From Luidia sarsii (lineage: Eukaryota; Echinodermata; Asteroidea; Paxillosida; Luidiidae), in contig OX465111.1 in the NCBI GenBank assembly GCA_949987565.1, positions 1,087,001-1,151,000 of the forward strand: DNA of 64,000 nt. Direction: 5' to 3'. Shown here in pieces: positions 24,701 through 36,700 of this stretch. Positions within the stretch are counted from its first letter, which is position 1; each line of letters opens with the position of its first letter. Below the pieces are notes generated by a model. That model was given only the letters and a program-made list of their open reading frames with translations, was not told the origin of the DNA and did not search any database. Made by a program: the position numbers and the translations under genes.

Positions 24701-27700
24701 AGAGGTGTATGAAGTACCATCTTTTGTTAAGGGTGAGTCAAGTGGGCGTATCCTGGGGTGTCCTATGAGATGCCTTGCTGGGTGTTCTGTGGGTGTCCTG
24801 TGGGTGTTTGGGTATTTTGGTATCTGATGGGTGTTAGATCGGTGTGTTGTGGGTGTTACTTGTGTGTTATATTGGTGTCGGATGGGGGCATTTCTGGTTT
24901 CCAATGGCTGTTGTTTGGGTATTCTATGGGTGTTGTTGGGTGTTGTTTGGGTGTTGTTGGGGTGTTGTTTGGTTGTTCTATGGGTGTTGCTTGGGTGTTG
25001 TTTGGGTGTTCTGTGGGTGCCATTTGGGTGTTCTATGGTCGTATGGGTGTTCTATGGGTGTCATTTGGGTGTTCTATGGGTTTCATTTGGGTGTTCTATG
25101 GGTGTTGTTTTGGTGTTCTATGGGTGTTTGGGTGTCGTCTGGGTGTTCTATGGGTGTCATTTGGGTGTTCTATGGGTGTCATTTGGGTGTTCTATGGGTG
25201 TTCTATTGGTGTTTGGGTGTTCTATGTGTGTTTGGGTGTTCTATGGGTGTTGTGTGTGTGTTATTGGGGGTGTTCTATGGGTACTTTGCCAGTGCTGTAT
25301 GGTTGCCCTGTCCATGGTATTCTGACTTGAGTGGGAAGGCTGCAAACCTCTCCCCCCATATCCATAACCATTTCATGCCAATGCTTCTCTACTGTATGGA
25401 TGCAGGAGCTCATCAAGCACACGGAGAAGACACATCCTGAGAAGCAAGAGTTGGAGAAAGCCTTGGAAGTCATCCAGGTAAAACCGCAGACCTCACAGAT
25501 GGATTACCCACTTTGCTCCAGGCCCTCCAAATCCGGGCACCACTATTGTCCAAGTTTCAAGCAAAGACTCCTTTCAGCCTACCACATAACAATATGTAGT
25601 GCATGACAAAAGCCACACAGACGTCCAATTGTGCCAGGTTTGACTTGCTTGTACATACTTAGTGTTCTGTCATTATTGATTGTTGTTGGGTTATTTTTTT
25701 GGGGGGGAAAGCAAAAAAATACAAAAAGTTGGAGAAATGTACCTATAAACTAGACTCCTGATTGTGTGCTTTTGTTGCCCAACTCTTGCAGGATATTTGC
25801 CTGTACGTGAATGACGTGAAGAGGGACACGGAACACATGCAGAACAGCAAAGACATCGAGAAAAGGTAACTGGTTTGGCTCGCTTGGAACTCAAGAAGTC
25901 TGCTCAAGAAGTAGCAGTGACCTTCTTCTTAGCCCTAGCCAGATCCAGAGTCATGGCTATGGCTGGGGCTGGGGCTGGGGCTGGGACTGCATGACCCGCT
26001 TGTTCATGAGAAGCTCAAACCATGTCTTTCTCTCCCTGTTTTTTTTTTCCGTTGCAGCATGATCAACTACAGAGGGAACCACATCAGCAGCTACGGCCGG
26101 CCAAAGAACGACGGAGAACTCAAACTCAAGTTTGCCAAGAAAGGGTGAGAGGCAGCTCTCTCATGCCGGGCTCTTACAAAGCCTGTGGGGCGATGATAAA
26201 AATGATAATAATAGTAATAATAATAATCACAGGTTTTTTATCTCTCGAATCTGAGTCCAAGTCATCTTTTGATTTCATGTCCTGAGTCATTCAGGTCGAG
26301 TCTGAGTCACAAAGGTTGAGTCTGTCATACGAGTCACGTTTAAATCTAAAACTGAATTGGAAACACGTTTCTCAATTATTATTTTTTTATTTTTTTTTCC
26401 TTCCTCAAATCACCTTTACCAGTAAAAGGGCTACTCACATATTAAATCAAATTAATTACCCCACTAAACCGTTGGGATAGAATCATGTGATCTTGTACTC
26501 CAGTACCCCAAACATGAGTCGGTGTAAAAGCCGCTGACTAGTGATTGAAATCCATTTTAGTTTCACATAGACACAGACAGTGTTATAGCTACGCTGGTCG
26601 GCGGTGGACGGGGCCGACCACCACGGATAATTTCCGTCCACCACTCCTGGTGAAAAACAATGCTTCCGACCGGCACTATGTTCACCCCATTATTACCCCA
26701 ATCTATGTTTGGTTTCGGTAGAAAAATAAATAAAAAATTGTACTTTTTGTAGCGTAACCGTCTTGCTAATACTTCTGGAAGTTCCGATCAGGCTTGAGTA
26801 GCGCAGCGTGATCGTAGTCGTATGCAGCCATGTGGTTGCTGTGCAAGTGCATGTCACATGTGCCGCGCATAGGCTGGTTTCGGCCCTACTGCTCATGTAG
26901 TGTCGCTATAGCTTAACCTAGAGGCGGAAACCACACCTAGACTTACCAACCTCGCTAACGTCGCAAAGGGAAATCGGTCATAACTAAAATACGCTATGTT
27001 TGACTCCGAATGTTATGAATGGTATGAATAGAACGAAGAGAATACAGGCTTCAATTAGAGGGTTAAATGGACAAATTTGGACGATGTTTACAGGGTTCGC
27101 TCGGCGGTCGAAAAACGCGAGTTCGACTTTTTTTCTGCGCCATTTTGGCTAAATCTACCGCGGCCGAAAGGAGCGATTTTGTAATTTTCAACTTTTCAAC
27201 CGATATCTCAAGAAATAAATGAAAAATACAACTCAAATTTTTCAGAAATCTAGAAAATACACCGGTTGACCGCGAAACTCGAAATATCGCTGGTATATTA
27301 AATACAATGTAATAAACATTAGTTTATTTTGTTAGAAAACAACTGTAAGGGCTGGCGGAAGTCTATTAATCATTGCACACGTGACGAGTGCACACACACT
27401 GGACGGCGGTCTCGCATCACGATCGACAAACGATCAGCTTCAACGTAAATCACGACGACGAGTACAGTCCCAAAAGCCGCTTTTAGAGCAGATTTGGTCG
27501 GCAAATGTCTTAAATTTATGACACAAGACATTTGCACTTTTAACCCATGTGAAAAAGAAAAAACAAGATGATTAGTGGCATAAACTTTCACGGTCTCGGA
27601 AAAATCAAAACCGAAAAACCGTCTCCAAGGGAAAACCGAAAAAAAAACCGAAAAACCACCCAAGCTTAGCACTGCTTGATTTGCACCGCCAGGCCGTGCT

Positions 27701-30700
27701 TGCAAAAATAGGCCGTGATCATTTCACAAAACTGGCCGTGCAAAACACGGCTGCACGGCTCGCTAGCTAAAACGCTGCATGTAATACAAGTTTTATTGTC
27801 ATCATTTTGACTGCAGCCGCTAATCGCGAGGCTCCGTCCACCACTAAAAATACCCTAGCTATAACACTGGACACAGATCACACAATTGGAGTCCCAGTCT
27901 CAAGTTTGAGTCAGTAGGTCCGAGTTGGAGCCATCTGTTTGTCGGGAATCGAGTTTTTGAGACCGAGTCTTGGACAGCGAGACTTGACTAGCACTCAAGA
28001 GATCAGGTTGGAGTCGGGATTTCATCAATTTTGTCTTTTTGGGTCTTTTTTTTTTCACAGGGCTACCTCCAGTAACCAGAGACATTGCTTCTTATTTGAC
28101 AAAGTGATCATTGTTTGCAACAAGAGCGGAAAGGTAAAAAATCAATGACAGAAAACAAAAATCACTTCTTGTAGGTTTTGAATATTCAATGTGCAAATGT
28201 CCCAAGATGAGATTTGAAGGTTTTCATGGTGAGAGTAGCAGGATAAGTGATAGGTTCGCGGTAGCGCCGTGCAATTTAGTTAAGACTTGAAGGTTTGCAT
28301 GGTGGAAATACCAAGTGCATGGTTTGCGGTGACACCATGTAGCACTTCTCTTTTCGAGAAGGAGTGTGGCTCTTTTTCATAGCCACACTCCTTCTCGAAA
28401 GAGAAGTGTTCAGAGTCGCACTTCTTCTCGAAAGAGAAGTGTTACATGGTGTCATCGAAAACCTTGCACTCACCATGCAAATTCTTTTGTGAGTTTGTGT
28501 GTTTGGAACCCGCACTCACACTCACTCACACTCACACAAGAGAAATTGCATGGTGTTACCGCAAACCTAGACTTACAAATGGCCTAAGCTGAGTTATGTA
28601 ATGCCATTCGCTGGCCTGGTTATTGCAGCTGTTGGGTGTATCTGTGCGCTATGATACCAGGCCCTGCTTTCTGTTGGCCGGCAGCAGGCAAGGAATTGCT
28701 TTCAAATCCTGGCCAAATTCTGCCCCGAGATTTCTCTCTAGTTCTTTCGCCTCTTTGGCCTTTGCGTGTGAGCGATATTGAGCTGCTATTTACGTCCACT
28801 TCGTGGAAGATTTCTGTCAGATTTGAGCAGCACTCTCTCTCTATCTGGAATCCATAGAGTGGGTACTTCCTCTGTCAGATGTCCCGTGACCTGTGACCTC
28901 AGGTCCAAGCCCTACGATGTTAACCTCTGACCTCATGCCACCTGTAAAGTATCTTGTGATCAGGGCCAATTCAATGTTGTCACCGCACGGTGGAAAGTAT
29001 TTGCCGTGCAAATGTACGTGAAACCAAACTGAAACTGATCAGGAGCTCTCCTACCGAATGACTTGAACCCGAGACCTCAGCCTTAACGTACCAGCGCTCT
29101 TACCGAATGACTTGAACCCGAGACCTCAGCCTTAACGTACCAGCGCTCTTACCGAATGACTTGAACCTGAGACCTCAGCCTTAACGTACCAGCGCTCTTA
29201 CCGAATGACTTGAACCTGAGACCTCAGCCTTAACGTACCAGCGCTCTTACCGAATGACTTGAACCCGAGACCTCAGCCTTAACGTACCAGCGCTCCTACC
29301 AAATGACTTGAACCCGAGACCACAGCCTTAACATACCAGCGCTCTTACCGAATGATTTGAACCTGAGACCTCAGCCTTAACGTACCAGCGCTCTTACCAA
29401 ATGACTTGAACCTGAGACCTCAGCCTTAACGTACCAGCGCTCTTACCGAATGACTTGAACCTGAGACCTCAGCCTTAACGTACCAGCACTCTTACCGAAT
29501 GACTTGAACCCGAGACCTCAGCCTTAACGTACCAGCGCTCTTACCAAATGACTTGAACCTGAGACCTCAGCCTTAACGTACCAGCGCTCTTACCGAATGA
29601 CTTGAACCCGAGACCTCAGCCTCAACGTACCAGCGCTCTTACCGAATGACTTGAACCCGAGACCTCAGCCTTAACGTACCAGCACTCTTACCGAATGACT
29701 TGAACCTGAGACCTCAGCCTTAACGTACCAGCGCTCTTACCGAATGACTTGAACCCGAGACCTCAGCCTTAACGTACCAGCACTCTTACCGAATGACTTG
29801 AACCCGAGACCTCAGCCTTAAAGTACCAGCACTCTTACCACCTGAGCTACATGTATCCAGCCCCTTACGTGTTGGGTCACCTTACCTGTTGGGGTGAGGG
29901 GCTATCTTTGCCATTTCTCAAATTGAGATCTCTACCTGGAAATGCTCTTCTATTTTCTATTTTGTAATCACTTCCTGACTCTCTGCCCAAGACAGGATCC
30001 CCCTCCCCATTCTCCTATTTTCTTACAGAAATTTACGTTTTAAACTTCACCCTTTTTTTTAACTATAACTGACTTGTTTGCACTGATTTTTTTTTAAATC
30101 TTTTGTACACTGCTACCACTTAAGGGGAGGTGGAGGAACACAGTTCCCCTCCCACTTTGATTTCTTCTGTGTGACCTTTTGTCTTTCTTTCTACGACATA
30201 TGACCTTTTCAGTTTTGCCTATTTTATCCTTCACCTGCACTCTTTAGCTCGTTATGGAAAAGTTCTGGGTATGTAGTGTCCTTTGGTACAAGCACCTTGT
30301 GTACGAGGCCCGCATTCTATGTTCAGTTTTTTTTTGTCTTCATTATTTTTGTTTGGACGATTTTAAAAAACAACCCCCCCCCCCCAAAAAAAAAAAAAAA
30401 AATTGAAAAAAATCAACATGTCTTCATTTTGTATTCTGTGGCATGTCTGTTGATTGATGATGTTTGCATGCATTTTTAATGAGACTCGTGTCTGTATTCA
30501 ACGAGGGTTTTGCATTTGCCTGTGTCTTATTGAGGGGAGGGAGGGAGAGCGGGGGGGTTGCTTGATTTTGTTTGTGAGCATTGCATGAACATGTCGAATA
30601 ATCTCTGAATCGTGTCTGATCAGCTCGAGTAAGCGTTGATTAATTAATCACAGCCATGCAGTGCGTATGTGTACCTGCTTTAAAGTTTAAGTTAGTCCGC

Positions 30701-33700
30701 CGTTTAGTGTTGAGTGCGCTGTTTCTTCGTCTTCTTTTTCACCATTGCTTTGGCCAGTTTAACCATGTTGTCTGCGTACTTCATTCGACGTACAGTACTC
30801 CCCCCACATTTGATGAAGAAATAAAGATTTAGACTCGGCGCATCAATTTCGTTATGCCGTCATTCAAGAAGTAAAACGGTGACGCAAGAATGTGAGACTG
30901 CGTGCGCTGGCAGTGTGCCAGACTGATAAAAAAGCCACTGCACGAGGGCGCTCTTCAGAAACGAGGCTGCGTGCACGAGACCACTCAGTTGTGAGCCATA
31001 GAGATTGAGATGCAAGGAATAAGCGTCCAAAACTGACATCAGAATGCATAGATGATGGGCTATAGTTTCAGTGTATGGGGGAAGGGCTATATTTTCTCGT
31101 GTCTTTGGTCAGTTTCTGTACTGTAGCGTTCTCATCACATTCTCTATTCCCTCACACTCCGACATGTAAATATGACATCATCATTAACTGTGCTTGGGTT
31201 TTGTTTATGTCATCAGTTACTCTACATCCTGCATGGACTGACCAGGTCAAAGTTCACTCAACTTAACCAGACCGAAGATTTAAAAAAAAAAAATTATATT
31301 TCTCCTATGGTATTTTCCCCAACAGCTATTTTAACAGCACATGCTGTTAACCCCATTTTTCCAGTGACATTTTTTTTTTCTTGTGAACGATAAATGTTCA
31401 AAATAACACTCATGACCTGTGCTATTGTCTCATTGTCGTCCGTTTATTTCTGGTCAACCTGGCGAGTCCGATTGCAAGCAATGATAACAATGCATGATGT
31501 CATCCATTACATCACGGTTGTCATGGCGACACCCAGCTGACACAGCATGCCGTGTACATGGGGTCGACGACCTCTCTCAACCGCTAAACCGGCACTTGAC
31601 CAGATTAGCTAAACCGGTTTAACTTGTAGTGGTTTAAACCATGCTGCCACTGCACTGACTCCTAATGGATATAGATTACATGTACATGTAATTATTAAGC
31701 TAAGGACACTGTTTATAACCATTGTATAATTCAGGATCACCAGGGATATTCAGGTTTTTGTTAGATGAGAGTTTTTTTCATCTACAATAAAAATGTCAAA
31801 CAAACCAAGGAAAAACTGACTGGGAACTTTGGAATCATTTGAAAAATTGGCAAAGAAAACTTTGACTGAACCGGGACCTGAACCCGAGACCTCTGGACTA
31901 TCGTACCAGTGCTCTTCCATCTGAGCTATCCAGCCCTTAGATGGTGGCCTTCCCTAATAGTCAACTAGTCTTTGGCACACCAGTGCTCTTCCATCTGAGC
32001 TATCCAGCCCTTAGATGGTGGCCTTCCCTAATAGTCAACTAGTCTTTGCTGGGGTGGGGGCACCAGTCAGAATCAATTCAACCATTATCTGCAGTATCAT
32101 TTTACAATAAAAATGTTTAAATTGGCAGGATTTTTGACTCAAGTTCATGCTTTTTCACATGATTGAGTATCATTAGTTATAGGTAAGAAAGATTTTTGCC
32201 AACAAGTCATTTTTTTTTTATTCAATCACAAAAAGTGGGGGTGATTTTATTTTCCACAGAGGCTGTAATTGTATCATGGTCCTCTCCCTGTCCTTCAAAC
32301 TGGTAGAGTAAGCAAAACCTTGACCTTTTATTTGTGTAAAATCATGGATTTTTGTGTCTCTTTTTTCTCGCCCCCCCCTCCCTTCTCCTGCTAGGGTCAA
32401 GAAAGCTATGAATACAACACGATCATTGAACTGGAGAAGTACAAGATTGAAGATAACTTACCAAAGGGCCGGAGTGGAAAGGTGAGTGATGCGATCACCG
32501 TGCGTCCAAGTCAAATATGCCACGCTGCCCACTCTAGTGCCGTTCCAACTACACCAAATAGACGCGATTATTTGGATCGCGATCCTTTCTCCACTTTTTT
32601 TGTGCTTGTGCGGACACAATGAACGCGATTATTCGTGGGATTTGAATCGCGATTTGGACTCAACAAAGAGTGAGACTTTTTTCAAATAATTGCAGGACCT
32701 TTCTCAAAGGCAAAGTGTCAAGGACAAAACAGATACATGTATCTGTTTTGATCTTTGATCTGTATCTGTATCTGTATCTGTATCTGTATCTGTATCTGTA
32801 TCTGTATCTGTATCTGTGTATATCTGTATCTGTATTTGTATCTGTATCTGTATCTGTATCTGTATCTGTGTCTATCTGATCTGTATCTGTATCTGTATCT
32901 GTATCTGTATCTGTATCTGTATCTGTGTCTATCTGATCTGTATCTGTATCTGTATCTGTATCTGTGTATATCTGATCTGTATCTGATCTCGTCCTTTGCC
33001 ACGCAGTGGAATTGGTGCTTCTGGTTGACGCCGGTCAATAATAACAACAGTGAGGATGTGAGTGCTGTGGAGGTGTACTGCAAGACCCAGGACATGATGC
33101 TGAAATGGCTGGAGCATATCAGGCTGGCCCAGTAAGTCCTAGCTATGGTTTGTAGGTCACCAGCTTGGTCTCCCTCATCACTGTCATCTTCCTCATCTTC
33201 CTCATCTTCATCATCATCATCATCATCATCCTCATACTCCTCCGCCTCATGCACCTCATCTTCCTTATCCTCATTCTCCTCATCTTCATCATCTTCATCA
33301 TCATCATCCTCCCCATCCTCCCCATCCTCCTCATCTTCCCCATCCTAATCCTCATCCTCCACACCCTCCCCATCCTCCCCATCCTCCTCATCCTCCTCAT
33401 CCTCCCCATCCTCCCCATCTTCTCCATCCTCCCCCTCATCCTCCTCATCCTCCTCATCCTCCCCATCCTCCCCATCCTCCCAATCTTCCCCATCCTCCCC
33501 ATCCTCATCCTCCCCATCCTCCTCATCCTCCCCATCCTCCTCATCCTCCTCATCCTCCCCATCCTCATCATCCTCCCCGTCCTCATTTATCGCTGCACAG
33601 ATGGAGAGTGGTACTGGGAATGGAGGCCGGTAAGTGGAGGATGGAAGGATACACTCTTAAGACAGCAGGAGATTGAGCTAATACATATCTATCCGTGTTT

Positions 33701-36700
33701 CCATTTGCAGGGGCAACATCAATCCAGCCCCAAACAGTCCGCACAAATATGAATACACCAGCTTCCCCGAGCCAACATACTGCATCGTCTGCAAGAAACT
33801 GTTACGGTGAGCAAGTCAAGAACATCAATCAGGGATTTGCCCTCGCTAGACATGATCAACACTGAATGCTAAGTGCTTTGCCCGATGCCTGATGACAACA
33901 ATTCAGGCAGCTCAGGCGGGATTCGAACCCGCGATTCCCCGTTTTCTAGCGCCGATGTCTTGAAAGTGGGAGTCGCGGGTTCGAATCCCGCCCGAGCTGC
34001 CTGAATTTTGTTTCATCAGGCAATAGGCAAAGCATCGAGCATTCAGTGTTTATCACGTCGAGCAGGGGCAAAACCTCAAGGCTCCCAGATTCGGTCGTCT
34101 ACAACTGTGTGGTCTCAATCGTTGCCCCATTTCCCTCCCTCTCTCTCCCTCTCTCGCTCAACAACAGGGGCCTGTTTTTCCAGGGCTACAAGTGCAGCGG
34201 CTGTAGCATCGATGTCCACAAGGACTGCATCACCTCAGAGAGTATCCAGCAGTGCGCGGCCGTCAGGAGAACCAGTCGACAACATCACGGTACGAAAGAT
34301 CTTAAGTCAAAGATCTTAAGTCTATGGTCAGAGATCTTAGGTCATGGGCCGTAGATGATATCTAAAGACAAATCGCAGCTGTATAGCTTCCATGCATGGA
34401 TCAGTTCACCCATGGACATGTTGGACCCACCTTGTTGCAGGCAAGCAAGGCATACGGGCTACCCAGTCCTACCAGGGCAGCCCCAGGCCTCCTGGTGGCT
34501 TCAAGGCCCTGACCTTTGAGAAGGACGACCCCATTGAGGTGCTGGAAAGGGACAACGCCACGTGGTGGAAGGGACGCAATCCACGCACCTTGGACACCGG
34601 CCTCTTCCCTGCTGGCTATGTGGTAGGTCTTGGCATCACACACACACACACACGTACCGATTTCTGTATGCTTGTGGTGACATTGCTTTGTCATCGTGCA
34701 GTATACAACCGAGTGAGAAACAATGTTTAACAAATCGCAGTGGCTGTTGTTACGGCAGTCGACCGTGTGGTTCCCTGACTTGATTGTATTTCGTCAGCAT
34801 TGCAGGCTGGTTGAACCAGTCTATTAGCTGATAGTCTGGTTCCAAGAGCTAAACATCCTGACAAATACTGTGAAGTCAGGGAACCACACGGACGACTGCC
34901 GTAACAACAGCCACTGCGTTAAAAAATACTTCCATTTCAACACTCTTTGCTATGTTAGATGGCTGTTTCCACATCTGCTGTTAAGTTACAAACTTGCCAT
35001 AGGATGACTAGTTGTTTTTTTTGTTTTTGTTTTTGTTTGTTTTTAACAATAAGGCTCTAATTAACATTTTCATTTTCTCTGGAAAGCAGTGCTGTGCACT
35101 GATGGAGCTTACCCTCGTTAGAGATGGCGTACATAAAATGAATAAGGACGACTGATTGCCATTAACAAGTATGTGTGCGTCTCTCATCCGCCATTTCCCC
35201 CCAAACCCGCGTCTTACATTTCCAGGCACCCCAGAGACAGAGCACGACGTCCAGTCACGTGGTAAGCTGCCCACCGTCTACCCTCGAGCCCCTTCGGCTT
35301 ACCTCGTCATCATTAGCCAGCACAAACCACCCTGCCTGCTCCCCACCCACCACCTCATGCATGGAACGGGCTGAGATAACCACTAGAAACCATTGGAAAC
35401 CATTATAAATCGTTCAAAATCATTTGAAATCATTTGAAATCATTTGAAATCATTCAAAATCATAAGAAAATCATAAGAAAATCATAAGAAAATCATAAGA
35501 AAATCATAAGAAAATCATAAGAAACCGATTAGAAATCCTTTGAAATCATTCGAAACCAATTAGAAACCATTAGAAACCCTTACAAACCATAAGAATCCAT
35601 TATAAATCATTAGAAACCATTAGGAATCATTTGAAACCATTTGAAACCATTAGAAATCATTATAAGTCATCATTAGAAATCATTTGAAATCATTAGAAAC
35701 CGATTAGAAACCATTAGAAACCTTTAGAAACCTTTAGAAATCGTTAGAAACCTTTAGAAACCATAAGAAATCATTTGAAACATTATAAATCATTATAATC
35801 CATTAGAAATCATTAGAAACCATTAGAAATCATTTGAAACCATTAGAAATCATTGGAAACATTCAGAAATCATTAGAAACCTTCAGAAAAATCATTAGAA
35901 ACCATTAGGAACCATTAGAAACCATTAAAAAACATTTGAAATCATTAGAAATCATTAGAATATAATCATTGATAAAATTTCGTGGTGTTTGCCTGGCACT
36001 GCACAGCCAGCGCTCAAGTAATCGTTGGAAAATTCAGTAGTACGTAATGCATATACATTGTTCAAGTCATTCAAATGAACAATGCTTTTCCTAGGGAAAT
36101 ATTTTTCCCTCCTCAGGAGTAGGGTAGAAGGAGAAAACCCCTGGGTTTGAGGTTTTTCCCCCGGGGAAAAAGCAACTAGTGTGAACGGTGGCGGGTTTTT
36201 AACTTACCTAACCTTTTTGCGTCCATTTGGGAAAGTGCGCCCTCCGTTTACACAATCCTTGTGGATCGATTGCCAGTGTGAAATGACCGTGCATATTTCC
36301 CTGGAAATAGTGTCCCCAGGGGTTACCAAATGGGTCCAGTGTGGACGGTTGCGGGGGTATTGGTGGGGTAAAAAATCATTGGCTCTGTAGTGAGCCTAGA
36401 TACAGAAGAGTTCAAGCATCAAGAGTTCATTCATCCAGCCAGACTGGACTGTGCATTGTTCATGAGGCCATGTGGAGTGTATGCCACTCTTTGACAGATA
36501 GGTTGTAATGACTACCAATAGGCCAGCTGTGGGTGGACTGGAGGAGGGGGGGGGCGTGTTCATCTTTGATCAATTTTGAAAAAAAATGGCAAAAGAAAAC
36601 TTTGACTGGACCGGGCACTTGAACATGAGACCTCTGGTTTTGTGTACCAGCGCTCTTCCCATCTGAGCTATCCAGCCCTTAGATGGTGGCCTTCCCTAAT

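Noticed and set aside
24758..25440. Three overlapping 160-200 codon plus-strand frames (GVLWV-type repeats)
   Set aside because: All three frames are open only because of the GGGTGTTCTAT minisatellite; exon 9 lies at the end in a different context.
29046..29870. CRISPR array (regular 49-bp spacing)
   Set aside because: There are no unique spacers; the whole unit repeats and derives from a tRNA-like SINE, in a eukaryotic intron.
32718..33254. Arg/Tyr and Asp/Glu-rich minus frame
   Set aside because: It spans the TCTGTA array, exon 14 antisense and the CAT array; no real protein.
33143..33752. Met/Arg-rich minus frame and Ile/Leu-rich plus frame
   Set aside because: Translation of the CAT/CCTC microsatellite in vav intron 14, with no normal composition.
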